Below are positions 1-14,800 of a stretch of 64,000 nt of DNA, in pieces. How positions within the stretch are numbered: the stretch's first letter is position 1; each line of letters begins with the position of its first letter. Source of the DNA: Paramecium octaurelia. Lineage: Eukaryota; Ciliophora; Oligohymenophorea; Peniculida; Parameciidae. A program made the position numbers and the translations under genes. Location of the stretch: the NCBI GenBank assembly GCA_905182995.1, contig CAJJDP010000023.1, positions 223,474 through 287,473 on the forward strand. Reading direction: 5' to 3'. The notes beneath the pieces were generated by a model. The model had not been told where the DNA came from. It ran no database searches and was given only the letters and a program-made list of their open reading frames with translations.

Positions 1-83
1 TCTCGATTAAGAATCTGCTATTAGTAATTCATATTAAATAATTATCAAACTTTACATTTACATTATTTATCTAAGTTATTAAA

Positions 84-1970
84 ATGATTAGTTTGCCTTT
101 CCATAAATGGAAACTTAATTTTTATGATCCTGAATTTGAAGCTGAGTTTGAAGCTCATCAGAACAAAATTAGACTTATCTCATTCCAAATGTTAAACTTG
201 TTGGTATCTATAGCAGCTCTTATTTGTTTGATAACATTTGTCATTCAATAACAGCCAATTTAACTAATACTAATTATGATTGGGGTAGTAGGAGGCTGCT
301 TTTTCATGCTTTTAATTGGCAAGAAATTAGAACCTTATCTACGATAAATCTTCTCATTTTATTATGTTTGGAGCCAATCTACAAATATTTTAATCGCCCT
401 TAGTGGATTAGATATGTATTCCTTTATAATATTCTAGCCCTTTGTTTATATTCGGATTTAATACTTGTTGTTTTGCTATTGGTACTATGCAATACAGCGA
501 CAACAGATTAAAAATAGTATATACCATAGTCACTCCTTTTGTACTGCTAGGCGTTTTTGATAATTACAAGGCAGCCTAGATGCATTTTGTATTTTAAACA
601 ATAGCATGTGTTGTTTGTATTGGGATATGGACTTACATGTAGGAATATACAGCACGTTTAGCATTTTCACTGAATTTAATCGCTAACAAATAAAAGTAAT
701 TTCAATATTCATTTTAAGAGAGCTCGTCAACCAATTTGTAAACGATGCTATGTTTGCTATCAGTGTAGATCCTAGAACAAGATAAATTATTTTAGAATTT
801 TAAAATAAAAAGTTTGAAGAAAGCATGAATATCAAAGAAACCGAATAGATGAAGATTTTTCTTAGGTCTTCATATTTAGTTATAAACAGCTAAGAGAGCT
901 AGAAAAGGTTAGTGGAAAAAGGAGGTTAAAAAGGAGTAAAATTAGAAGAGTTTTTATTTAAGAAATTCAAATCTATTTTTTAACCAATTTAAGAAGATGC
1001 TGATAATGAAGTTTAAATAATGTATCATAATTTAATGACTGATTAAATTATGGGAATGAAAATTCAGATATTGAAGATGAATTTTGGCAAGCCTATCTTA
1101 ATTGGAATAATCAAATCTGAACAAGTATAAAATTTAATAGGAGAGCATTAAAAGTAAATAAAAGAACATTAATAATTAATTATTAATTTTTCAAGCTAAA
1201 TTGTATAATAATAAGAAAATTTGTACTAAGAAATAAAAAAAACTCAATAAGTAAATTATCAAGCATACGAATAAATAATGAGCTTAAAGTGCTTAAACTT
1301 ATCAATAATAAATTACATTCGGAATTATATATTTTATTTTCAAAGAAATAAAATCTCTACTTAATTCTAAACTTATGAAAGGTTTCAAATTCATGAATAC
1401 TTAAATACTATTTAAAAATACTTTCGGTCTCTTGCATGCTATTATAAATTGAGTTTTCGCATTTTTAACTAAGTTGATAAAAATTGTCAACTCAACATCA
1501 ATACAAAATATTTAACATAAATTTTGATTAATATCTTTGAACTGATTGCAAAATAATCTTATTATATCAATAATGTCACTTTAACAATATTTGAAGAATT
1601 TACTTAATATGATCAAGTTTTAGAAACAAGAAGGAGAGTTGAGGATTCACAAAATGGTTCAAAGTAAATAATTGCTTTTAAATTAATTTAATTTTAATTT
1701 AATGTCGAAAGCTCATAAAAACTATCTTTATCATATTTCGATAATTTATAATTTAACAAACAAATTGAATGTGATGAAAACTATATCATTCAAGAAGTAA
1801 CGACTTGTTTACTTGATTGTCTCGGCCCAATCAATACAATACAAACAGATAAAAGTGAAAAATTAGAAAATGGTAATTATAGGAATAGGTTTTCTTTCAA
1901 AATATATTCTGATTAATCTTAATTAGAACCATCTTATTTGAAGGCAATCGATAAACCAATCGTTATTTGA
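84..1970 (+). CDS. multi-pass membrane protein with histidine-kinase-like C-terminus
   Basis: The frame runs from ATG at 84 to TGA at 1968-1970, with short introns at 416-437 (22 nt) and 696-718 (23 nt); splicing both keeps the frame open. The first ~200 residues hold several hydrophobic segments (for example LLVSIAALICLITFVIQ and a later IVTPFVLLGVF stretch), so it is probably membrane-embedded. The rest is soluble. Near 1500-1560 the stretch YLTQILINIFELIAKQS resembles the N-box helix of GHKL/histidine-kinase ATPase domains, and the end has a plausible last strand. I see no clear H-box histidine or glycine-rich G boxes, so it may be a degenerate sensor kinase. Family assignment is inference; the gene itself is secure. 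Confidence 0.7.
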
Positions 1971-2058
1971 ATTTTTGCATGAGTTAAAAATAATTTTTTC
2001 GAAATTATTCTACAATAATTAAAAATTAATAATATCATATATGATGACACCATATACC

Positions 2059-5000
2059 TCAGTATCGTTTTAAAAATCTTTTTGGTATATTTGAAGGATT
2101 AATTTTATCTAAGATTTAGCTGCTTCTTTCATTAACGAATCTAAATGGAAAAGTTAGTGATTATAATCCAACTCTTTCTCCTCCTGCTATAATTACTTAT
2201 GAAGGTAACTTTAAGGTTTTTAACAAAGCATATGCCAGTGAATTTGAAAATTCTTAGACTCCTTTTTTTCCTCCTTTAAAAAAGCCCTCTTCGAAGGGTC
2301 TTAAAAGTAAGCTTAAAGTTCCTTTAACTAAGTTGGTAACTGTTGAGAAGAATTCTAAACTGGTTAATGCTCTACCAGCAATCATTAATTTAGACCCTAA
2401 ACTTGTTTATAATTAAGTTATCACACAATTAATTACATCCTCAGGAGTTCCTCTAATTTATGAATTAATATATTTGATTGGTATTTGTAAATCATAAAAT
2501 GAACTAATTTTTAGTAACCGCTTTAGAAGATCGTCCATATAGAGTCCTTATGAATCATATGAAAGATTAAAGCTTGTTTCAAAAATTTAAAGACTCTTTA
2601 ACCAAAATTAGGTTGGTTTTTCAACAACATTATAAAATTGTATTTGATCTTCATAGAAAGCTCTTTTGATCCAACTTTAACTGTTTTAGAATTTAAAAAT
2701 AAATGATAATAAAGCCCCTGATAGGCAAATTCTCATTGGAACAATTGCAATAGATGCTGTGTAGGCTTAATTTTCTAAGATCAAAGCAACCTCTATTGGA
2801 ATGCAATCAGTGCAAAATTATTCTATATCTGGACTCAATATGAGTTTAAATTTAGAATTCTAAATTTTATCTTAAATTTCAAAATGAGACTAAAATTTAA
2901 TTCCTGTTTATCCTTTAGCATATGACTCTATCTATAAATTTAAATTTGTAAAGTTCAAACTAACAGTGTCTAATATGTTTTCGTAAGGTTTATCTGCATT
3001 CTTAACATAATCATAGAGCTCATTCTCAAACTGAGTATATTAATCTTAGTCTGTATCAAAATAAAGTGGCATTTAGTAGAATGTGTGTCCCTCTTCCAAA
3101 TGTATAAGTAATTATCCTATATTTATTGTCAATTTATTATCCATTTTTTCTCCTTCTATAAGAGGCTTTGAAAAATCTTTTTAGATAAAATATTCACTAT
3201 TTGATGCCTCAACAGGGATAGTTTAAGGAATGTATGGTTATAATTCTTCAATAATTTCTAAAATGGTTTAAAAAATATCAAATCGAAAATTTCCTTTGAT
3301 CAAATCTATTTATAGATTGTTTTCAGAAAAGTTGAGTTTTTGAACAGAGAGGAAAGTTGAGAACTAAAAAGCACTTAATTTGTTAAAATAGCCTTCTAAA
3401 ATTATTGGGCATTGAAATTCAAACCCATTTTATCTGCAAACATGCAGCTTTAAATTTTATAATTACAATTTTTTTCTAAAAACCAATTCATCGATTTGAA
3501 TTAGAAGTCTGCTATTAGAAAACTCTTTTATCGTTTATAATCCTTTATTTGATAACTCTTCAACTTCATTAATTGGAAAAATATCCAAGAATACATTTCC
3601 AATAATACTGAATTCAATTTCCATTTCTTATTATTGTTAGATCGATTACGCAGATTTTTGGTTCTTTTCTGAATTCTATTAAAAGTGTTAGAGTATAGGG
3701 TTTAACTTTTTTAATGAAGTAAAATTGAAATCTGGAATTCTAATGCAAATATTTTAGGTTGTAATTTTCACCTTTTTACCAAGTTGCAATTTAAATATAA
3801 AGTTATCAAAATCTACTTTAATAGGTTTTGAATAAATCTTTTTAGATCCTGAAGAAACCAAATGACTTTTATTTTATGTTGTGCATATACCATATAATAT
3901 AATCTAAGCAGCAGAATATTTGTTGAATTATTATTATGTTTGATTTCTATTGTATTTAACTGAAGGACATTAGATATCTATCACTAATATATTTTGAACG
4001 AGTAAAATTAGTTGCTTAGATGAAATTAGAGTAACTTTGTCGAAGTCAAATTATATTAAATCCTTATTTGAATGATCTAAAACATTTAAGGAGGACGACT
4101 CTATAGTTAACTAAATAAAAGTATTTGATTCTTCTTTGATCTATCGTTAAGGTTTTTTTTTATTGATATTATTTTATTGTTCTTCGAAGTACTAATTTAA
4201 TTGGATTAACCAATAAAGTAGGTCTTAAGTGATCCTAACGTCAACTAAAGGAAGCGATCCTCTAATCAGAGTCTCACTGTTTTATTATTTATGCTTAACA
4301 GAATCTTTTAATTCATACTTGCCTTATTTTTATAAATCTTTCTTTTCTTAAAAGCTTATGTAAATTAATGGATGTATTTGCAAATCTTCAACTACATTCT
4401 AACCCACAGTAACTATGTTTTATCCAGAAAATTCAATCCAAATGGAAAAGAATGTGATGCAAATGAATTATAATGGATCTTCATTTTTAGGAATTCCTTC
4501 AAAAGGTTCTAAAATTCCTAATTTATGTGGGAATTTTTTGACTGGTAACTATTTGAGTTTAATTTCTTTGACTCTAAATGAGATGGGCTTATTGTTTATG
4601 AAATAATTAAAATTAACATATGGGATTTTTATATCGAATCCAAACATGCATGGCTTTTTAACCTCTGATACTGGTAATTTCTAGACTTCACTTTGAGGTA
4701 GATATTATAAAAGTCTCAAGCACAATTCATGATTTAATGAACCTATAAAGTCTGATACTTAGACATTTGCCATGTAAAACTTCTCTCTATTTTTGCCATG
4801 ATATATTTGAACTTATAATTCCAATGCCTTATTTAATTTACATTATTCCTACAATTTATCAAATATGTAAACTGCAAAGTCTTACTCAATCCTGCCACAT
4901 TCTCCTAATCCCATCATAATCACTGGAGTAACATAAAATTATAATTTCGGGTTATCCAAACAACTTTTAAACAATTCTTGACTTTACATTATATTGTATC

Positions 5001-6433
5001 CATTATTTTAATCAGCTCGAACTCTGTGAGCTCCTATGCTTTAAATCTAAAAGTTAATATTATCTTTATGATAGCTTCCCTAAATCTTAATGATTTCAAC
5101 GAAGAAATGAGTTTCAAGATCTTAGTAGAATCTTCCTTTTAATTTTGGGAAACATTGTGAATTTTCACATACGGCAATTCTAATACCATCAAACTAACAT
5201 TTAAATGTTTCAACTTAATTCTTAACACTCTTTTTTTCCTAAATCTAATTGTTACTATGATGTATTGAAAATGCTTTAAGAAAACTCAATAAATTGCTTT
5301 TCCTGTTGTTAAGGAATAGGATGTTAGGCTAAGGACTACTATATATTATTGTTAAGAGTATCCATGTAGGATTAATTTGGAATCATTCTGAAATGGGCAT
5401 TCTTTTTTTTTGTAAAAAATTAACTCTATGAATTTAAAAGTGAAACAGCAGTTTTTTCTAATGTTTAATAATCTTCCTCATCATCATCAAATTCTACTAG
5501 TGTTTCTCCTTTTAAATCGAGAATTATTCTGTTTAATTCATCAGTTAGTGCTAAACATTTTTGAGCTGTGGAGAGTATATTTTAAATTTGATTCGAATTT
5601 AGTACTATATCTAAGGATGAAATCTTTCCATCTACTTTTGTATTGACTCTACCATTTTTGGTTTCCACAATCATCTCTAGCTTTAGTGCATTTTCTATTA
5701 GGGCAATCTATTCATTTTGCAACTGTAACTCAATCTAATCTATACCAAAGCTTATAAAAAGCAAATTACTATGTCTTAAAAAGAAACATACTTTAAATTT
5801 TGCTTCTGAAAATTAATGTTAGTATGATGAATATGGAATTCATATTTTTTTCCTCCCTCTGCTAGTAAAACAACCTCAATGTTGTTTATTGTAATAGATG
5901 AATTACTCAATAAAGTATCTACCAATCCTAAGAATTGAATAAGACCTGTCTAAGGTCCAATTGATTTCTATAAATCTATACTCTATTCTAATTCTGAATG
6001 TTTATAAACTTCTTCTCGTAACTGTGCCAATTAACTGAGTTTTTAGATCTCCTTCTCCTTCATCTCCTCAGTCTTATCTAAATATTCCTTTAATTCATCT
6101 ATATTGATTTCCTTCACAAGTGCAAATACTAATCTCACTCCACTAGCCTCAAATTTTAAATTAGCAACTTTGATTGACTCTTTAAAATAAGTTTCATAAA
6201 ATACTTATGTAAGCTTCTTCGAGTTTGAAAAGACTTTAACCAAGGAGTTAATTGATGAATGTTTTGTTTAGTTTCAGCATCTCTACTCCTTTTAATAATG
6301 TGCCCATATTGAGTTATTTTGGATCTTCAAGGTAATCCCCTAAGAAATTATCAAGAAGTAGTTGGAAAGTGTCAGAGAAACCATTAAGAAAATAGTCAGA
6401 GACAGGTTTAAGCCACTCTTTGAATTTTTGCAT
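2059..6433 (-). CDS. ATG2/VPS13-family chorein-type lipid-transfer protein
   Basis: Minus-strand gene of about 1,430 codons. The N-terminus (MQKFKEWLKP, then NFLGDYLEDPKQLNMGTLLK) matches the chorein start of VPS13/ATG2 proteins, which form bridge-like lipid channels at membrane contact sites. A 25-nt intron near 6190-6215 restores the frame into KSIKVANLKFEASGVR. The C-terminus (FFSTVTNLVKGTLSLLLRPF, then FFKGGKKGVQEFSNSLAYAL) fits the conserved amphipathic C-terminal region. The length is far below VPS13 (about 3,000 residues) and nearer ATG2, and the C-terminal spacing also looks more ATG2-like, so an autophagy role is the better guess. The stop is the complement of 2059-2061. It lies 166 bp downstream of the next gene on the same strand. 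Confidence 0.7.
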
Positions 6434-6599
6434 CCGAATTATTATATAATAAAAATCAAGCAAGTTAGATTGTTTAAATGGCAAAAGAAATCTGATGTAT
6501 ATATTATATTTTATTTAATAACAAGTGTCTATTTCTTGATTAGAAAATACTCATCAACTTTTGAGTTAATCAATTTTGTTACTAATTTCTACTAATTTA

Positions 6600-9500
6600 T
6601 CATCTAGTGTCTACTTGCAATTAAACAATTCCTAATGTTTCAAACAATATATTTACTTCTTATTCTTCTTCAGGTATAGAGAGTGATTTATTTAGTGGAA
6701 ACCAATTGATACTCTCTCTTTTCAAATCTAAATCTACATAACTTTCGATCCCATTATAATCTGATTTCTTTTTATCCTCTAAATAGGAAATGTAAAAAAT
6801 GTAATTCCAAACACAATGTTCATATTTAACATGAAATCTAAATCCCTTTTTGTGTTTGGCCTTCTTTTCTAAAGTACCATTATCTATTCCGCAAATCAAG
6901 CAGTATCCTTTAATATCATTATCAAGTTCTTCAGCCTCCTCTCTTAATACCCCAAATGAATCTATGATGATACCAGTAATTATTGAGTATAACAAACTAA
7001 TAACAACAAATACATAAACAAATTCCCAAAAATTGAGGATACTATATCTATAATTTTCATCTGCATAGTCATCACTAGTTACTATGTAACCAACAGAACC
7101 ACCATCTGTCTTAAATGTGGCATCTAATATGAAGGAGAAACATTATAGAAAGTTTTAACAATATGGGTAATATTCTTCTGAATAATAATAATAAACAATG
7201 AGAGAATAATAGTATTACATTATTAGATACAAGGATAACACCAATAGTATCGATCCACTAGGTCTCCAAATTGCCTAATTTATTAATTAATCATTTACAT
7301 TCACAATTGATGTCAAAGTTGGGAATCGCCAGAAAACATCCAAAAGCAATAAAGCCAAAACCACATTAATGTACAATCCAATAAAGGCTAAAGTTGTAAA
7401 TATTAAGAAGTAAATCATTTCATAATCCAGTAAAATAATCCTATATAGTGTTAAGGAATCTGTTATATTAAAATAAAGTCTCTTCCATTTGTTCTATTCC
7501 AATAGAAATGAATCTGTTTTTTCTAAAACAAAGTCCTCTTATAGCACTATACTTTGTGAATTATCCAAATATTTATATTTTATTTCTCTCTTTCTAATTC
7601 TATTTATCTATTTTTCAAATACTATCTCCTAAGATTTAATTCTTAGATAAGGTAATTTTTTCACAATAAATATAAAAAAACATAAGAATTGCAAAATTAT
7701 TTATGTAATTGTTAATCCAAATAAAATATCTCCAAATATTTTCTCTAAATTTGTGTCACTTGAGAACAGGATCATTAGATTCTCTAACACTATTACTAAA
7801 AATATTATTTATTTCCATAATTTCTAATTGCTAGCCAGCAAATTAATTATGAAATTCCTCTTATACAAAGCCTGAAATTTATATTCTGTTTTTAGTTTCT
7901 AAATTATATGCGATGAATTTGACAACACTGATTCAACTTTTCTTTATTAGGATGATCTATCAATGTCAGATGCAAATTTCTCTTTAATTACATTATTTAG
8001 AGAAAAACAATGAGGCACAAGAGGAAACATCACTTTTTTTAGTTACTTTGATGGTAAAAATATTTCAATTGACCCTGTTCTAGTTGCAAAAAATCTCAAA
8101 GCTCGATAACCAAGTTTCTTTTATTAGGCTTCCTGTTCTTCTGGAGCTTTCTTTAATTTATATGGATAAAATATTTTGTCACTCAACTGAGTACTTTCTT
8201 GTAATTACTTAATATTTCTAAAAAGTAATAATTATAACTTACTTTGTTAATTATGATGCTGAAAATATTGCCTTATAAAGATTATAAAAGATTATAGATT
8301 TATATTTCTTTTTTTATGTTTTCGTATTATCTATTTATTCATATATTCTCTCTAAAACATCCTAATCTTTCATCTAATATATTTAGGCTAAAAGATTAAA
8401 TTAAGAAAATCCTATCTCAATGATAAAGGAATCCCAAAAATCCTTTATAGCTAACTCTATAGTCACCTCCTATTCTACTTAATACCAATAAGTGTTATTA
8501 AATTCTATTTGAACCTTACTTTTTTAATTGTTTTTCTTCTTTTGTTTGTCTTATTCACTACTTTTTGTATCCTCCCCTAACAAATGAGAAAATACAAGAT
8601 TGGTGTAATTCTTACCAGATTCATGTAAAATTTTGTATTTTTCATATTGAATTGTAATATTACGAATTAGTATTTTCTCATTAATGAAGATTGAAATTCT
8701 TTTCAAGATTTCTGATTCATTTTATTCATTATCAGTTAATGACTCCAATGTTGTTGCACACCTATATTTGATTTCAGATAACATAGACAATCTATAATTA
8801 GCTGGGTTGCTTTTTCTAAATGAAGTGACCAAATATTTACAATAAAGTGGGGATTTTATATAATATTATATAATTTCCTACTAAATGGTTGTCTTATTTT
8901 GTTAAATACTACTCTATTTTAGTTACTCTAAGGTTTACAACCTCGATCGTTATTTATCTTAATTCTATTGAACTTAATCAATTTTATTGAATCTCTAATA
9001 CAAACTTAAGAATTTAATTTAAGAGTCATCAAATCCCATTAATTTACCACATAATCTTAAAAATTAAGGTTAACATAGTTTTTCTTAATTTTGAGGACAA
9101 GGTCCTTAAATATTTTCTTTAAGGCAATCAAAACAATTTAATATCAAAATATAATCATCTTGACTTAATGACTCAAAGGTTTCCTAATTGAAAAAATTCA
9201 ATAAAATATTCATCAGATGTTAGATGATGTCATAGTTCTATGCAAATCCAATTTACTCTCGAAAAAAATCTTAGAATGGTCTAAAATGATCCTCAGATAA
9301 TAACTGAAGTAATTTCATTTACACTTACAAAATTCCTAATTTCATCACATTCTGTTTCTTTTCTAATCGATGGATTTCATTAAATTCATATGCAAAATAG
9401 ACTCTATTAATATCATGTAACATTAGAGATCGTAATTGTTATGTTTCATCTTATTACTTATGTCTTTCAAAAATATTAGAGAATATCTTTAACAAGTAAT

Positions 9501-12500
9501 TACTTTTAGTTTTCAGTATTTCTAGCATAAGTTTTTATTAAGCAAACTAATTAGCAGATTCAATACCTCTAACTATTCTTATAGAAGTCAATAAAAATTA
9601 ATATAATAGTTTTTCTTTCTTTTTTTAATTTATTACTTACAATTCTGATTATTGTATAATTCTTATTTTATCATATTAATTACAAAATTATAACAATATG
9701 TTAAAAAACCCTTAATTAACAATTAAATTCTATAAAGCCTTAAGAGCTTTAACTTAGAGTATCTACTCACTTTTAGAATGATACTTCCCTTTTTTATTCA
9801 ATTCATAAACAAAAACTGTATAATTGTAATCATCCCTAATGTAGGTGTGTATATCCAACATGTGCCAAAGAAATTTCAATATTTTTTTGATGAACTTATA
9901 ATTTTTATGTAAATTGCTCATGCTAGATTAAAAACAACTAATCAAAGGAACAATAACCTTTGGGAAATTTTCATTTATGATTTCGAAGTCCTCATTCATA
10001 AGTAGTTATTGTTTGTAGATTTAAAAGTACATTTCAAAATTTTCAATAGCCAAGATACGTTCATTTAGGAATAAACTATTTATTTATTTGTCAATAAATT
10101 GATTTTCAGATTTATTCTTCATAAGAATCAATTCATGAATTCTTTTATCATTGCAATATATTGGAGAACAGTATGGATCTACTACTTGATTGTTTATCTT
10201 CTCTCCAATTTAATCAAGGTCATAATTTTGAAATTCCAGTTTTCTTAGAAAGAGTATTTTTAATTGCTATGATTTTTCTATTAAAAAATGACCCTTCTCT
10301 AATATTTCCCATTTAGATAAATTAAGTTTCAAATACTTTTCTATTTATTTTAAAAATGAATCAACTTTAATTTTTAAATTATTAAAAGGTTTCAATTTTA
10401 CGCTTTGACTCATATCATTCACAATACTCTCAGCATAAGCTTAAGAAATACTCATTTGCCTTCCAAAAGTTTAAGATGCTCTGTTTCCAGCTTTAGATTA
10501 TGACTACTCTTCTATATTCTCTATTTGCTCTTATATTATTTATGCTAAGTTAAGAAACAGATTAAGTAAGAGCATAGCATAATTATTAAAATACAGACAA
10601 TCAAAATTATGTTGTAACTCAAAGCTTGCCATTTATTTTTAACATTCTGATAATTGATCTTCTTCCTTTAACTCAGTATCACTCTCATTCTCTGATCCAG
10701 ATTAAATTTATTAAAACAATTACTCAGGAACTTTTGACTTCTTTTTTAATTTAAATTAAAAACTAGAATTTATATAATCAAATTTCTTTTGAATATCATT
10801 AGTTGATTTCATTTCATAATCTAGAACAACAACTTTATCTTCAAAAATCTTCATTTCTTTGTCTATGAACTAAAATATATTTTATTGGATTTCATCTTCA
10901 TATTTAACAATTTCTTTATAATTTAGCAATTCATTGAATAGTTTGATAAACTAGGTTTTTAAAATCGTATTTAATATAGCAATATTTAAATCTTCAAAGG
11001 TTGGTCTGAATATATCTTTTAATTAAATGCAGTATTTAATTATCTATTATAATGGAAAAATATCAGCCAGTACTTTACAACCTTGAGGATTAGAAAATTT
11101 GAGCATATATAAAACAAACTGAATTCCTTATATTTAGAATATGTAAGGAAGATTACCAATTTAAAATTACTTCTAAAAGGTTTAAAACTTGTTTTATGAA
11201 AGTATCTTCTCAAGAAGACCATCTTAAAATCCTAATTACTATTAAAATTTTTTTGACTTATAGATTTGTTAAATAATTTCAAACAAATTCTTTGTATTTG
11301 ATACATTTTGCTATATGACTAAAGATTGTAACACCTTTAAAGACCCTAAATTTTAATTATCTAATAAAAGATAAATAATTCTGCTACTAGCTGACTCAAT
11401 ATTCTCATATGATTCAGAGTATATTTCTTAAAGTAAATCATATTGTCCTAAATCAATGCATTTCAAAAAGTCATCAAATTAATTAAATTTGCTTAGAACT
11501 CTTAATTTATTGGAATGATTTCCTATACAATGCTATTTTAATATAATAAATGATTATGTGCAAAATTACAGTATTTATTCCTCTTCGTTATTGAGTTCTA
11601 AATGATATCTGCTCTCATTGTTGCTTTTTATAAATTTTTAAGTAATGAAATAACAAATTTGTTAATAACTTTCAAGGAAATCAAGAAGAATATAATCAAA
11701 ATTTAATAATCTCAATATTTTTTATAAGAGTAATAAATTGTCTGAATTTATCAATTACTTGTTTAAATTGATAAGTGAATTTATACAATTTTAATATAAT
11801 TGCTATTTTCCATCAGTACTCTCTAATTCTTTCAATTACAAAATCAATTTTTTTATTAATTAGTAATATGAGACTTCATTATAGTTTTCCAAAAATAAAC
11901 ATTTTTATAATCTCTTTATAATATTTCGTTTAGGTTGATAAAGAGATTCCATCAAATTAAAAGCCTTTAATTATGTTTCACTCTAAGATTGCTTATGCTT
12001 TAGTAATAGAAAAGTATTCTCTTTTATCATTTCATAACCGGCGTAATTGTAATGTTATGAGAAGTCTAGATAATCAAATTCTTGGGATGATTTAATTATT
12101 GAAGTCAAAATTTTAGTCTCTTTTTATTGGAAATAAAGTTACAAAAAATCAATTAAAATGATGGACATTTAATTAAAAATTTCCTTTGATTCTAAAAATT
12201 GTTAATACTATTGAACCTACTCCTATGAGGGTTAATTCTATTCTAGTGATTGAGGCAATAAGGTATAGGCCTGAATTAACAAATTGGCATCAAAGTATTT
12301 ATCATGAAATTCCTTATTTTAGGGTAGATTGAAAGTGTACAATTTATAGAACATTTAGAGGGTCTTGCAGACACTAAGACTGAGATTAATTTAGTTACCT
12401 TAAATTAAATTTAATTTAACTAGTTCTTAAGTAATAGTAAGTAATTTTTCAATAGCTTTAGTATCATTTATAGTGAATTATCTTGTTAACTATTTCAGAA

Positions 12501-14689
12501 AAGGTTTGCTTTTTACTTCTTACATTTCTATTTAAGTTTATTCAACATTAAACCCATTATATAATGACCCATACAATTTATTCAGATTGAATATTAGTTT
12601 AGGAATTTACTTTGGTTGATAAGGGTAGCAATCAACATATAAATTCATTAAAATGATAATTAATCTGCATCTTAATGATTCGGCATTTCCAGAATAACTT
12701 ATATAGTTAATTAAAATCTTTTAAGGTAATTTTGTCCTATAAAACTAAATGTTTTCGTAATTCCTCTCTTAGCATAGCAATCCTATAAGGTTTAATTGAG
12801 AGTCAAGGAAATTTTTACATTCAATAATGTCCTCCATAATATCTTTATTAGCCTTACTACACTAAACATAGATTTCATTTAATTCGTACAACTTCTCATC
12901 GATTTAGACATAGAGTAGATTATCTTCTTTGATAACAAATTACAATAAAATTTTTGGACCCTGGATTATATATTTACCAATATTAATTTAATTATTGAAA
13001 CACGCTTTATCGTTTTATAAGCATAAAACACTTAATATCTTCATAATATTACCCCAAAATCTCTTGTTTAGAATTTAGAGACAGTAATTTGCTCTTTCAA
13101 AAATTTCATCAATCAGAGTTTAAGATTTTATTTAATTTTATTATTTTGTTAGAACTGTATTGATCCTTGTAGAGCGTTTGATTAAGGATAGATCAAACTC
13201 TTTTTCAGATTCTCCAATAAAAGGCATGATGCCTGCAACTGGTATTAAATTTTAGTTGTTTTCAAATAATCGAATCAAACAATAGAATGCTCCAATGTTG
13301 TATCCTAAATATTATTTTAATTTAAAATAGGCCAAAAATACTATTTAACTATTATAATCGTTTTTGGAACTGAAAGTTTCAAAAAAGAGGAAAATTTGGT
13401 TTAGTATATTTTCCAATTGAAATAGGAATTGCAGATTTTAATCTTCAAACGGTATATCATTAATTAACTCAATTTTACTTTTTTCTATGATTTATGTATA
13501 CTCATATTGCCATTTAACTATTTCTATAAATTCAATTAGAGATTAAACTATGACCTTTTTTCTTAATAAGTCCTAGTTATATTAATTCATCTTCAAATAA
13601 TAGATGGCATTTTTATCTATGATCTTGGGCTTCTCTTCATCTGCAACACAAAAGATAGTTAGATCATTTAATGCAATTTCTAATTACTATAATTGAAAGA
13701 AGAGTGCATCAAATTTTCCCTCATTTATTGATTAATTCTTAATAAATAAATTAATTTCATCATAGTGTAACTAATAGGTGAGATTTATTTCATAAATTAA
13801 TTTAACTACATTGTCTAACCAATGCTGGTTGATAAAATCTATATTAGAAATCAAATCAAATTGTAATAAGTCTGGTTTAGACTTTTTTGATTTGTAATCA
13901 ACTAATAGTTTATCTTAAATTTAATTAAAATTATTTTCGTTAAAAATCTTATAACTTAAATATTGATTATTCCAAAGAATATAAAATAGTTTATTGTTAA
14001 TAGAATCTTCTTCAATAAATGAATAGAGTGATGCCTCCTAATAATCAGAGCAAATCTAATTTCCATTCATATAGAAATTACCAGACAAATTTTAAAGATA
14101 AAATTAATCTCCTTGTTTAATTTGTTGATCAATTTTCTAAGGATGATACAATTTCCAAATATCATAAAGTAATAAATCTATGTTCTATTGGTTCCTTTCT
14201 CCAGTTCTCCAACAGATTGTTTTGTTTTTAGAAAAAATGCGTTAATATTGCGTTTACACATCAGTCATGTGTAAATTGTTATTATGAGGGTTCTGTTGAA
14301 TATTTTCATAAGTAGTCAACTCTAAATAGGAATCACTTTCTATTTATTTAATTTTAATGAGGCTACCATAGCAAAAAGAGGTAGATTAATTATCTTTAAG
14401 TTGCTTTTTCAATTTAAATGTCGTCTATTTCGTTGCTTAGACTATGAAATCGGATGTTTATTGCTTGCTTTCATTGATATTTACAAATAAATCTGATTAT
14501 TATTCTAAATTTTACAATGTAATATTTTCAGGAGAATACATCAAAAATATATCATCATCAAAAGAAACTTTATTGGAATTCTTTAATATTAAAGATCGAT
14601 TACTTGAATTTATGATTTATAGCAAGGTATTATTCTGAATAGCGTTGTTCTATCAATGACATTGGTTAGAGAGAGTATACTTTTATCAT
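6600..14689 (-). CDS. inositol 1,4,5-trisphosphate receptor-like Ca2+ release channel
   Basis: About 2,650 codons, the usual size of an IP3 receptor. The N-terminus (about 14100-14400) has the MIR/beta-trefoil type segment YGSLIKIKQIESDSYLEL. The C-terminal part has the pore and last transmembrane helix (FVYVFVVISLLYSIITG), then IIIDSFGVLREEAEE, CLICGI and HVKYEHCVWNYIFYISYL, ending in ESINWFPLNKSLS; these match the IP3R C-terminal zinc-binding/linker region closely. It would release Ca2+ from internal stores (ER, alveolar sacs or the contractile vacuole system). The selectivity filter at 7086-7103 reads GGSVGY, not the usual GGGVGD. The start is inferred: ATG at 14687-14689 gives a 9-nt first exon before a 31-nt intron; a later ATG is possible. 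Many internal introns were not individually placed. Confidence 0.88.
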
Positions 14690-14800
14690 TATGCACAATA
14701 ACACAAATATATTTATTCGATTTAGATAGCTGTATTACAATATCTTATGAATATTGAATAATTTCCTATTCATTGAGTACCTGGACATCATCATTATCAA

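Noticed and set aside
2100..2600. Plus-strand open frame with a signal-peptide-like start over the ATG2/VPS13-type gene
   Set aside because: It has no start codon after the upstream TGA and breaks later at TGA; the minus strand gives a continuous, family-matching protein.
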